The position numbers and the translations under genes were made by a program. DNA of 64,000 nucleotides from Thiomicrorhabdus sp033238645 (GTDB taxonomy: Bacteria; Pseudomonadota; Gammaproteobacteria; Thiomicrospirales; Thiomicrospiraceae): positions 1 to 64,000 of the forward strand of contig BQXR01000003.1 of NCBI GenBank assembly GCA_033238645.1. Direction: 5' to 3'. Below the pieces are notes generated by a model. The model was not told where the DNA came from and did no database searches. It was given only the letters and a program-made list of their open reading frames with translations. Within the stretch, counting starts at the first letter, position 1, and every line of letters begins with the position of its first letter. Below are positions 17,375-25,656 of this stretch, piece by piece.

Positions 17375-17953
17375 CTAGTGTGCCATGCCCCCGAAGCCCA
17401 TAAAGGCCATAGACATAAGACCTGCTGTAATCAGTGCAATTGGCGCCCCTTTGAAAGGAGCTGGGACATCAGCAACATCTATACGCTCTCGCAGTGAGGC
17501 AAACAGAACCATCACCAAAGTGAAACCGATTGAAGCACCAAAGCCAAAAACAGCTGACTCGATAAAGTTATTTTTCTCGCCAACATTTAACAGAGCTACA
17601 CCGAGTACCGCGCAGTTAGTGGTGATAAGAGGCAGATATATCCCCAGTACTTGATAGAGGGCTGGGCTGGTTTTATGAATGGCCATCTCGGTAAAGCCGA
17701 CCACTGCTGCAATCGCTAAAATAAAGGCGATAGTTTGCAGGTACTCTAGACCAAAGGGTTGTAGCAGGTAGCTGTAGATAATGTAGCTTAAAACGGAAGA
17801 TAAGGTGAGGACAAAGGTTGTGGCTAAGCCCATACCTAAAGCAGCGTTAGTTTTTTTAGACACTCCCATAAAAGGGCAGAGGCCTAAAAACTTAACCAAT
17901 ACGAAGTTGTTGACCAGTACAGTACTAACCAAAATCATCACGTATTCTTGCAT
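17375..17953 (-). CDS. rnfA: Rnf/Rsx electron transport complex subunit A
   Basis: Integral membrane subunit of 192 residues and a paralogue of RnfE. It has about six helices and the motifs LVKFLGLCPFMGVS and LITTNCAVLGVALL, whose cysteines bind a membrane-embedded iron-sulfur centre with RnfE. It is the first gene of the rnfABCDGE-nth operon. The ATG at 17953 is preceded by a run of six C (plus-strand G6) and AAAGGA. The promoter should lie in the 83-bp gap to metG, although metG upstream has no clear terminator. Confidence 0.95.
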   Translation of the reverse strand: MQEYVMILVSTVLVNNFVLVKFLGLCPFMGVSKKTNAALGMGLATTFVLTLSSVLSYIIYSYLLQPFGLEYLQTIAFILAIAAVVGFTEMAIHKTSPALYQVLGIYLPLITTNCAVLGVALLNVGEKNNFIESAVFGFGASIGFTLVMVLFASLRERIDVADVPAPFKGAPIALITAGLMSMAFMGFGGMAH

Positions 17954-18036
17954 AGGGGGGCATCCTTTTATAAAGGGTGTCGATTAATGTCAAAAATAGA
18001 CATTATCAACAACGCTTTATTGATCACTCATGATTA

Positions 18037-20124
18037 TTATTTAACACGCTGACCAGGCTTAGCACCGTCATCTGGAGAGAGTACATATAAATCACTCCCA
18101 CCAGGGCCTGCGGCGAGTACCATGCCTTCAGACATGCCAAAGCGCATTTTACGTGGTGCTAGATTAGCAACCATAACGGTTAACTTACCAATAAGTTCTT
18201 CTGGCTCGTAGGCAGACTTAATACCTGCAAATACTTGGCGCTGTTCAGAGCCAATATCTAAAGTTAGTTTTAGTAGTTTATTGGCTTCAGGTACGGCTTC
18301 TGCATTAATGATTTTAGCAATACGTAGATCAATTTTAGAGAAGTCATCAATCGTGATCTCGTCTGCAATCAGGTCAAACTCTGGTTTATCAGATTGAGCC
18401 TTTTTGCTTTGCTTAGCTTTCTTATCGCCTTTTTTACCATCGGGTACAGTTGATCCTGAAAGTGATTCTGCAGAAGCATCCACCATCTTCTGAATAGGTT
18501 CCATATCTAAACGGGTCAGGAGTGCCTTAAACTTGTTAATCTCGTGATCAAACAGAGGCTGCTTGATATCGTTCCATTGCACATTTGCTAAGTTCAAGAA
18601 AGCGTTAGATTTATCAGATGTGATCGGCAGAACAGGTGTTAGATAGCTCATTAGAACGCGAAATAGGTTAAGACTGACACTGACGCACTCGTGCAGCTCA
18701 GCTTCTTTGCCTTCCTCTTTTGCCAATACCCACGGTGCTGCTTCTGCAATGTACTCATTGGCCTTATCTGCTAAAGTCATAATCTCACGCATGGCATGTC
18801 CGTAATCTCTAGACTCATAAAGCCCTGCGATCTCATCAGACTTATCAATAAAGCTCTGATATAACACCGTCAGTTCAGGAGACCAGCTTGAGTTTAATTT
18901 ACCATCAAACTTCTTCATGACAAAACCAGCACTACGGCTAGCGATATTAACCACTTTACCGACAAGATCAGAGTTTACGCGTTGTGCAAAATCTTCTAAG
19001 TTTAGATCGATATCATCAATACGACTGGTTAACTTCGCAGCGTAGTAATAACGTAGATATTCTGGGTTTAAGTACTCTAAATAGGTCTTAGCTTTAATAA
19101 ATGTACCACGAGACTTGGACATCTTCTGCCCATCAACCGTTAGGAAACCATGCGCATAGACTGCATCAGGGGTTCTAAAGTCGGCACCAGAAAGCATGGC
19201 TGGCCAGAATAGTGCATGGAAGTTGATAATGTCTTTACCAATAAAGTGATATAGCTCTGCTTTAGAGTCTTTATCCCAGTACTCATTAAAGTCAGTCCCT
19301 GTCTTATCGCAATAAGCCTTGAAACTAGACATATAGCCAATAGGCGCATCTAACCAAACATAGAAATACTTACCTGTTTCACCAGGGATTTCAAAACCAA
19401 AGTAAGGGGCATCACGCGAGATATCCCAACCACGCAGACCGCTGTCTAACCACTCATCCAGTTTGTTGGCAATTTGATCTTGTAGATGTCCTTCACGAGT
19501 CCAAGTCTTGAGCATATCTTCAAACTGATTTAGTTCAAAGAAAAGGTGATCGGTATCTTTCTCAATAGGTGTGGCACCTGAAACGGCTGATTTAGGATCA
19601 ATTAGGTCTGTTGGGCTGTAGGTTGCACCACAGACTTCACAGTTATCGCCATATTGATCTTCGGCTTTACATTTTGGGCAGGTGCCTTTAACAAAGCGGT
19701 CAGGCAGGAACATCTCTTTTTCTGGATCATAGTACTGAGAGATTGTTTTACGTGAGATATAGCCTTTCTCTTTAAGCTTTAGATAGATCTCTTCGGCAAG
19801 GGCTTTATTCTCTGGTGAGTTGGTGCTGTGATAGTGGTCAAATTCCACATTAAAACCAGCAAAATCTGCCTGATGATCTTCAGAGGATTTTGCAATCAGT
19901 TGCTCTGGCGTAATGCCTTCAGCTTCGGCTCTCAACATAATGGGGGTGCCGTGCGCATCATCAGCACAAACATAGATGCAGTTATGACCGCGCATCTTCT
20001 GAAAACGTGACCAGATGTCTGTTTGAATATACTCGACTAAATGGCCTAAATGAATAGGGCCATTGGCATAAGGAAGGGCGCTGGTAATTAATATTTTTCT
20101 AGGGGTTTGTGCTGTGTCTGACAT
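18037..20124 (-). CDS. metG: Methionine--tRNA ligase
   Basis: Class I aminoacyl-tRNA synthetase of 695 residues. The HIGH signature appears as PYANGPIHLGH (HLGH 25-28). The zinc knuckle has CPKCKAEDQYGDNCEVCG (about 145-162), and the KMSKS loop lies near residue 332. An alpha-helical anticodon domain follows. A charged linker rich in Lys (about 565-580) leads to the C-terminal OB-fold tRNA-binding domain of Trbp111/EMAP type (about 590-695). The length is close to the 677 residues of E. coli MetG. It is divergent from the STAS gene across 279 bp. Confidence 0.98.
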   Translation of the reverse strand: MSDTAQTPRKILITSALPYANGPIHLGHLVEYIQTDIWSRFQKMRGHNCIYVCADDAHGTPIMLRAEAEGITPEQLIAKSSEDHQADFAGFNVEFDHYHSTNSPENKALAEEIYLKLKEKGYISRKTISQYYDPEKEMFLPDRFVKGTCPKCKAEDQYGDNCEVCGATYSPTDLIDPKSAVSGATPIEKDTDHLFFELNQFEDMLKTWTREGHLQDQIANKLDEWLDSGLRGWDISRDAPYFGFEIPGETGKYFYVWLDAPIGYMSSFKAYCDKTGTDFNEYWDKDSKAELYHFIGKDIINFHALFWPAMLSGADFRTPDAVYAHGFLTVDGQKMSKSRGTFIKAKTYLEYLNPEYLRYYYAAKLTSRIDDIDLNLEDFAQRVNSDLVGKVVNIASRSAGFVMKKFDGKLNSSWSPELTVLYQSFIDKSDEIAGLYESRDYGHAMREIMTLADKANEYIAEAAPWVLAKEEGKEAELHECVSVSLNLFRVLMSYLTPVLPITSDKSNAFLNLANVQWNDIKQPLFDHEINKFKALLTRLDMEPIQKMVDASAESLSGSTVPDGKKGDKKAKQSKKAQSDKPEFDLIADEITIDDFSKIDLRIAKIINAEAVPEANKLLKLTLDIGSEQRQVFAGIKSAYEPEELIGKLTVMVANLAPRKMRFGMSEGMVLAAGPGGSDLYVLSPDDGAKPGQRVK

Positions 20125-20403
20125 CTATATTTTTTCCACTTTCCACTATCCGGAATCGACGAAGGAGCTATAACTGTTTTTACAAAGGATTTGATAGCTC
20201 GAAATTAGCCTGATATTATAGCTGTTTTACGACTCTTTTGCATTCAAACATTTGAAATTAGGGAGCCCTATAAAACCTTTGAATTTTAAGGGAAATAGGG
20301 TGGTTAATATAAAATACCTACTATATGGGTATTTGTTCTTGTTGTACCTGTGTAAAGACTAATTTATCATGGGGTATATTATGTGAGTAATTAGGGATTT
20401 AAT

Positions 20404-20703
20404 GTGAGTATTAGTGCGTCAGTTAAGGGTGAATTGGTCACAGTTTTTATTGATGGAAGCTTTGATGTCAGTGCCTACGAAGCATTTAAGGATATTTGTC
20501 AGGAAAATTTGACCGCAACCAATCGTTTTATTATTGATATGGCGGGGGCTAGTTATATGGATAGTTCTGCTTTGGGGATGTTGTTACTGCTACGTGAGAA
20601 AACGGCAGGTGATAAAAAGCGCATCACTTTAATTAATGTCAGTAAAAATGTTCAAAGTATCTTAGAGATTGCTCAGTTTCAGAAGTTATTTGTTATTCAA
20701 TAG
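20404..20703 (+). CDS. STAS-domain anti-sigma factor antagonist
   Basis: Stand-alone STAS protein of 99 residues, related to SpoIIAA/RsbV. The phosphorylation loop reads FIIDMAGASYMDSSALGMLL, with Ser54/Ser55 as likely phospho-sites. Start is GTG at 20404 with AGGGA seven bases upstream; no ATG fits. It stands alone between divergent metG and convergent mrp, with no anti-sigma kinase beside it. The receiver-SpoIIE phosphatase at 9183-10328 is of the type that dephosphorylates such proteins, so a split partner-switch is plausible. In related bacteria similar proteins control motility, biofilm or stress responses. The 279-bp gap upstream contains no gene. Confidence 0.85.
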   Translation: MSISASVKGELVTVFIDGSFDVSAYEAFKDICQENLTATNRFIIDMAGASYMDSSALGMLLLLREKTAGDKKRITLINVSKNVQSILEIAQFQKLFVIQ

Positions 20704-20731
20704 TCCCATTTCTATATAGTCCTATCTGTTT

Positions 20732-20765
20732 AGGCTTTGCCATTTTAATTAAATGGGATAAAGCC
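20732..20765. terminator. Hairpin between the STAS gene and mrp
   Basis: Imperfect inverted repeat AGGCTTT-gCCATTT ... AAATGG-gatAAAGCCT. The T-run after it is poor, so this may be a weak terminator or an RNA-stabilising hairpin. Confidence 0.45.
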
Positions 20766-20834
20766 TTGTTGTCATAATTTTCTAAATATTAGGCTCTTAA
20801 ATCTTAGCCAGCTCGTTAACTCAGTCTTAATGGC

Positions 20835-21959
20835 TTAGGTATTTTGAATCACAATATTCGGAAATAAGCTGGCATAGTTACGTTTTTGAATACCAATCTT
20901 GCCACTAATTTTGTGTGCCATTGTACGATATCTTTGCGCAATTTCACTGTTAGGATCGGCAGTCACTGTTGGTTCGCCTCTATCCGCTTCTTCACGAATA
21001 CGCTTATCTAAAGGCAGTCCACCTAAAAACTCAATATCGTACTGTTTCGCCATCTCTTGCCCTCCATGCTCCCCAAATATGGCTTCTTCATGCTGACACT
21101 TACTACAGATGTGCGTTCCCATGTTTTCTATAATACCTAAAACAGGTATCTCGACCTTTTCAAACATCTTAAGGCCTTTTTTGGCATCAATTATCGATAC
21201 TTGTTGTGGTGTTGTAACAATGACAGCACCTGTGACAGGGATCTTCTGTGCAAGAGTCAGTTGCACATCGCCCGTTCCCGGTGGTAAATCAATGACGAGA
21301 TAGTCTAGATCTTCCCAGTTAGTCTCTTTTAGGAGTTGTGTGAGTGTTTGTGTGACAATCGGGCCACGCCAGATCATTGGTGAATCTTCTTCAATCAGTA
21401 CACCAATCGACATGACTTGTAGGCCATAAGCTTCTAGAGGTTGCATGCTTTTACCATCGGTAGACTGCGGCTTTTCTTTGATATTGAGCATGGTTGGAAG
21501 GCTTGGGCCATAGATGTCTGCATCTAAAATACCCACACGGGCACCTTCTTGCTGTAGTGCTAATGCCAAGTTAACGCTAGTGGTCGATTTTCCAACGCCA
21601 CCTTTTCCTGAGGCGATGGCAATAATATTTTTAATACCAGCTAATGGCTCGACACCTTTCTGCGCATCATGGGCAACAATTGCGGTTTCAAAGGTTATGT
21701 TAAGGGTGTTGACCTTATCAATCTGGCAAAGCTCATGTTTAAGCTTCTGTTCAATGCTTGGCCATAGGCTTTTGCATGGGTAGGGCATGGATACTTTGAG
21801 TTTCAACTCGTCTTTTTTTAGTTGTAGATCAGAGATTGCTTTGATTGACAGTAGGTCTCTCTGACTAATCGGATCAAGACAGTTGACTAATTTTTGCTCA
21901 ATGCTTTTTTGCAATTCTTCAGAGATGCCATTGCCAAATAGCTTATTAAATAGTCCCAT
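20835..21959 (-). CDS. apbC: Iron-sulfur cluster carrier ATPase (Mrp/ApbC)
   Basis: Cytoplasmic P-loop ATPase that carries and delivers Fe-S clusters. It has 374 residues. An N-terminal MIP18/DUF59-like domain (about 10-95) precedes the deviant Walker A ASGKGGVGKSTT (about 116-127). VIDLPPGTGDVQLTL is the Walker B/switch region, and C-x-x-C in HICSKCQHEE (about residue 287) is the cluster-binding pair. Fe-S rich neighbours (Rnf, nitrite/nitrate reductases) are potential clients, but no specific link is shown. In many gammaproteobacteria apbC neighbours metG, as here apart from the STAS gene. Confidence 0.96.
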   Translation of the reverse strand: MGLFNKLFGNGISEELQKSIEQKLVNCLDPISQRDLLSIKAISDLQLKKDELKLKVSMPYPCKSLWPSIEQKLKHELCQIDKVNTLNITFETAIVAHDAQKGVEPLAGIKNIIAIASGKGGVGKSTTSVNLALALQQEGARVGILDADIYGPSLPTMLNIKEKPQSTDGKSMQPLEAYGLQVMSIGVLIEEDSPMIWRGPIVTQTLTQLLKETNWEDLDYLVIDLPPGTGDVQLTLAQKIPVTGAVIVTTPQQVSIIDAKKGLKMFEKVEIPVLGIIENMGTHICSKCQHEEAIFGEHGGQEMAKQYDIEFLGGLPLDKRIREEADRGEPTVTADPNSEIAQRYRTMAHKISGKIGIQKRNYASLFPNIVIQNT

Positions 21960-22186
21960 AATGACTCCTTTAAAAATTGGCTGAAAGTTTAGATAACAAT
22001 CCAGCAGGTAACAACCCAGATGGATAAGGAAATAGGCAGGTATTCTATCAGGAATACAAAAGATAGAAAAACATACAATCTTAGTGGTTTATGGCAGGTT
22101 GAAAAGCATGATAAATTGACGCTGAGAAAATGTACCCCCTAGTCTATAAAGACAGGGGGACTTGTTCTTTGGCTGTTTTAGTTTGG

Positions 22187-22195
22187 TGTTATAAT
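22187..22195 (+). promoter_or_regulatory. Extended -10 promoter element upstream of mutL
   Basis: TGTTATAAT is a perfect -10 hexamer with an extended TGn, 62 bases before the mutL ATG. The rest of the 297-bp gap 21960-22256 holds no gene. A small inverted pair, CCCCCT/AGGGGG, lies at 22135-22160. Confidence 0.6.
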
Positions 22196-22256
22196 CACCA
22201 GCCTAATTTAATGCACATTAATTTATCTCACCTTACCCAAATCGAATAAAGTATTA

Positions 22257-24119
22257 ATGAATACAGAAAGCAGATCCCCTATTGAACAACTTCCCTCTTA
22301 CTTAGCCGATCAGATCGCTGCGGGTGAGGTAGTCGAACGTCCTGCCTCAGTTGTCAAAGAGCTGTTGGAAAATGCCTTAGATTCGGGTGCAACTCAGATA
22401 GAGATTGCTATTGAAGAGGGGGGAGAGAAATCAATTATCGTCTCTGATAATGGCTCTGGTATTCCTAAGAATGAGTTATTGTTGGCGGTAAGCCGGCATG
22501 CCACCAGTAAGATTAAAACAGGTGAAGACCTCGCTGCGGTAGCCACTTTGGGCTTTCGTGGTGAGGCGCTTGCGAGTATTAGCTCTGTTTCACGTTTTGA
22601 GATATCTAGTCGTCATACCTCTGATAAAGCTGCTTGGCAGTTAAACTCAGAAGGGGAAGGGGTTTGGAGTGAGTTAAAGCCTGCCGCGGGTATTATGGGA
22701 ACACGCATCAGTGTGACGGATCTATTCTTTAATACCCCAGCGAGAAAGAAGTTTTTAAGGGCTGCCAAAACAGAGTTTACACACATTGACCAGTTGGTTA
22801 AGCGCGTTATACTCAGTCGTCCTTTAGTTAGCTTTAAACTGCTACATAATCAGAAAGTGGTTCGTCATGTCTCTGCGGTGGTCGATGCAAATAGTTTAAC
22901 CAAGCGCCTGACGCAATTAATGGGCTTACCTTTTGTACAGCAGTCATTAGAGATTAGCTTTGAGGCTCAAGATATTAAACTATCAGGCTGGGTAGGGCTG
23001 CCAACGTTTAATCGCAGTCAGACAGATATGCAGTATATCTATGTTAATGGACGTATTGTTCGTGATCGCTTGCTCTCTTATGCCGTTAAGCAAGCTTATG
23101 CAGATGTTTTGTATCACGGTCGTCACCCAGCTTATCTGTTGTTTATAGAAATTCCAAATGAGTTGGTGGATGTGAATGTTCATCCCTCCAAGTATGAAGT
23201 ACGTTTTGCCAATGGACGTTGGGTTTATGATTTTTTACGTCGCTCGGTTAGAGAGTCTGTTGGAAAGCCTGTTGTTTCAGAGTCTGGTAGTGGTGCACCA
23301 CTTGGTGAGGTGTTACCAAATGCTGCACAAGGTTTAAGCCCGTTTGGTTCAAATGATTTCACACCAAATAACATGTCACAAATAGAAGTACAGACAGCGA
23401 TGTCTTTTCAGCAACCACTTCCTGAAAGTTCAGCAGGGGGGGGGTATAACAGTGATCTGCAAAAAGTACTAGATCAAAGACGTTACTCTGATGGTGTTAG
23501 TGAATCTGTGCCTGAGTATGTTGCGGGTGAAGAGATGCCTAGATTGGGTTTTGCTAAGGCTCAACTTCAAGGTGTTTATATTTTGGCGGAGAATCAATAT
23601 GGCTTGGTTCTGGTGGATATGCACGCTGCACATGAACGGGTGGTCTATGAGCGTTTTAAAAAACAGTGGAGCGAAGATCGTCTAATCAGTCAACCGCTAT
23701 TAGTGCCGATAGCGATGGCTTTAAGTGTTTCGGAAGTAGCTGTATGGCAGCTTAATGAGGCGGGTTTTGAAAAACTTGGTTTTGCCATTGAGCTACTAGG
23801 ACCAGAGCAACTTAAGATTACGGCTGTACCCGCACTGTTGGTTAAAACAGATGTGGTGGGGCTGCTTAACGATATGATTGCTGATCTGGCCGTTGCAGGG
23901 CAGACTCAGCAAGTTGAAGAGTGTATTAACGAGATGTTATCCACCATGGCTTGTCATGGTGCTGTGCGTGCAAATCGTCAGCTTAATTTAGCTGAGATGA
24001 ATGCATTGTTGAGAGAGATGGAAGTGACTGAGCGCTCGGATCAATGTAATCATGGTCGACCAACCTGGGTACAGATCTCAATGAATCAATTAGACAGTCT
24101 ATTTATGCGAGGACAGTAG
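22257..24119 (+). CDS. mutL: DNA mismatch repair protein MutL
   Basis: ATP-dependent coordinator of mismatch repair, 620 residues. The N-terminal GHKL ATPase has LADQIAAGEVVERPASV, KELLENALDSGA, DNGSGI and TLGFRGEALASI. A variable linker spans about 335-430. The C-terminal domain carries DMHAAHERVVYE, which resembles the DQHA-x2-E-x4-E endonuclease signature, plus ACHGAVRAN and QCNHGRPTW. This suggests an endonuclease-type MutL as in Pseudomonas rather than the E. coli type. The linker contains the G-tract motif with nine consecutive G (codons 394-396). It is followed after 36 bases by miaA in the usual mutL-miaA-hfq-hflX order. Confidence 0.97.
   Translation: MNTESRSPIEQLPSYLADQIAAGEVVERPASVVKELLENALDSGATQIEIAIEEGGEKSIIVSDNGSGIPKNELLLAVSRHATSKIKTGEDLAAVATLGFRGEALASISSVSRFEISSRHTSDKAAWQLNSEGEGVWSELKPAAGIMGTRISVTDLFFNTPARKKFLRAAKTEFTHIDQLVKRVILSRPLVSFKLLHNQKVVRHVSAVVDANSLTKRLTQLMGLPFVQQSLEISFEAQDIKLSGWVGLPTFNRSQTDMQYIYVNGRIVRDRLLSYAVKQAYADVLYHGRHPAYLLFIEIPNELVDVNVHPSKYEVRFANGRWVYDFLRRSVRESVGKPVVSESGSGAPLGEVLPNAAQGLSPFGSNDFTPNNMSQIEVQTAMSFQQPLPESSAGGGYNSDLQKVLDQRRYSDGVSESVPEYVAGEEMPRLGFAKAQLQGVYILAENQYGLVLVDMHAAHERVVYERFKKQWSEDRLISQPLLVPIAMALSVSEVAVWQLNEAGFEKLGFAIELLGPEQLKITAVPALLVKTDVVGLLNDMIADLAVAGQTQQVEECINEMLSTMACHGAVRANRQLNLAEMNALLREMEVTERSDQCNHGRPTWVQISMNQLDSLFMRGQ
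23431..23444 (+). repeat. Dispersed G-tract motif inside mutL (G9)
   Basis: TTCAGCA plus nine G then TATAAC, sense to mutL, encoding Ala-Gly-Gly-Gly-Tyr in the interdomain linker. A homopolymer of nine is long enough to be slippage-prone, and a one-base change would remove the C-terminal domain. Confidence 0.8.
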
Positions 24120-24155
24120 TCTGCGTAACAATGAAAAAAATATAGAAGAGTTCGC

Positions 24156-25109
24156 ATGAAATTAGTTCAGAAATTAATCAAGCAAAAGAAGTGTTTAGCG
24201 CTAATGGGGCCAACAGCTTCGGGTAAGAGTCAGCTCTCTATGGATCTGGCTAAAGTATTACCGATTGAAATTATCAGTGTTGATTCTGCTTTGATTTATA
24301 AAGACATGAATATTGGATCTGCAAAGCCCTCCGATGAGGAGCTCAATGCAGTGCCACACCACCTGATTAATACACATGATCCCATTGAGAGCTACTCCGC
24401 ATCAGAGTTTGTAGAAGATGTGCATCGACTGGTTGAAGATATTTTTGCTCGCGGAAAACTGCCTGTTTTGGTTGGCGGTACTATGATGTATTACAACACT
24501 TTGCAGCAAGGAATGAATGATCTGCCTTCTGCCGATGAAACAGTTCGAGCAAGGTTACGCCAAGCGTGGCAAGATAATCCTGAGTCGTTGCATCAGCGAC
24601 TGCTAGAGATTGATCCTGTCTCAGCTGAACGTATTCATCAAAATGATCCGCAACGTTTGGTTAGGGCTTTAGAGGTTTTTGAAGTTTCTGGAAAAACCCT
24701 GACTGAGTTAAGGGCAGAGCCTAAGCCAGAGTTAACTGCCTTTAAGCTGCTTAAGGTCGCGTTGATTCCAGAGGATAGAGCTAAGTTGCATAAACAGATT
24801 GAAGCTCGTTTTGAACAGATGTTAGCAGCAGGTTTTTTACAGGAAGTTAAGGGGTTGTACGAGCGTGGTGATCTAGATGTGGATATGACCTCTATGCGGA
24901 GCGTTGGTTATCGTCAAGCTTGGCTATTTTTAACGGGTGAGTATGATTATGAAACTCTGGTTTATAAAGGTTTAGTTGCAACCCGACAACTGGCAAAAAG
25001 GCAGCTAACTTGGTTGAGAAAAGAGACTAATGTGACGGTGATTGACCCTTATAAAACGACGGCTCAAGAGCGATTAGATCAAGTTGTGATGCTACTTGAA
25101 TCTCAATAA
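24156..25109 (+). CDS. miaA: tRNA dimethylallyltransferase
   Basis: Transfers dimethylallyl to N6 of adenosine 37 in tRNAs reading UNN codons. It has 317 residues. The P-loop GPTASGKSQLS is at about 18-28, SVDSALIYKDMNIGSAKP is the substrate loop, and GGTMMYYNTLQQG and the C-terminal MTSMRSVGYRQAW are family signatures. ATG at 24156 follows a GAAGAG-type Shine-Dalgarno. It is 36 bases from mutL and 174 bases from hfq; the latter gap carries a likely hfq promoter. Confidence 0.97.
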   Translation: MKLVQKLIKQKKCLALMGPTASGKSQLSMDLAKVLPIEIISVDSALIYKDMNIGSAKPSDEELNAVPHHLINTHDPIESYSASEFVEDVHRLVEDIFARGKLPVLVGGTMMYYNTLQQGMNDLPSADETVRARLRQAWQDNPESLHQRLLEIDPVSAERIHQNDPQRLVRALEVFEVSGKTLTELRAEPKPELTAFKLLKVALIPEDRAKLHKQIEARFEQMLAAGFLQEVKGLYERGDLDVDMTSMRSVGYRQAWLFLTGEYDYETLVYKGLVATRQLAKRQLTWLRKETNVTVIDPYKTTAQERLDQVVMLLESQ

Positions 25110-25154
25110 GAGATGGTTAGCTCAGTTGTTATCATATTTTTTTAAGAAAATTAA

Positions 25155-25183
25155 TTGATAAAAAGACAATAAGTCGCTATGGT
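25155..25183 (+). promoter_or_regulatory. Possible hfq promoter
   Basis: TTGATA (25155-25160) and TATGGT (25178-25183) are separated by 17 bp in the miaA-hfq gap. Consensus match only. Confidence 0.4.
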
Positions 25184-25283
25184 ATTCTTTGGCTTAAATA
25201 GAGATTAAGCCCAAACCCAAGCACTTAGATGCTTTACGACATCCAAATAATAAAAACAATAAATAATAATGATAGGAATAATC

Positions 25284-25547
25284 ATGGAGAATAAAAAAGC
25301 GACTAAAGCTTTACCCATTCAAGACCCTTATTTAAATGCATTACGTAAAGAGCGTATTAGTGTTTCAGTCTATCTGGTTAATGGTGTTAAGTTACAAGGT
25401 AAAGTGGATTCATTTGATCAGTTCGTTGTTCTACTGAGAAGTAGTGTGACACAGATGGTTTATAAACATGCCATTTCAACTATTGTACCTATGCGTGATC
25501 CAAAGCCTTATGAAAATAGTGCTAATGATAATGACGCATTAGACTAA
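25284..25547 (+). CDS. hfq: RNA chaperone Hfq
   Basis: Sm-like hexameric RNA chaperone that pairs small RNAs with mRNAs. The start chosen is the ATG at 25284, preceded by AGGA six bases upstream, giving 87 residues. An in-frame ATG at 25269 would place that Shine-Dalgarno inside the gene. The core has QDPYLNALRKERISVSVYLVNG (Sm1) and VYKHAISTIVPMR (Sm2 with the YKH motif). The N-terminus (MENKKATKALPI) is slightly longer than in E. coli, and the C-terminal tail is short and acidic. It is followed by hflX. Confidence 0.96.
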   Translation: MENKKATKALPIQDPYLNALRKERISVSVYLVNGVKLQGKVDSFDQFVVLLRSSVTQMVYKHAISTIVPMRDPKPYENSANDNDALD

Positions 25548-25656
25548 CCCATTTAGTTCAAATCAATAGATCAAGTAAAGCCATCGTTTTTGCAGAAGTA
25601 GCCTTTTTTTAAGGTACTATATGCACCTTGTTGAACCATAGAGAGAAAGCGGTAGT

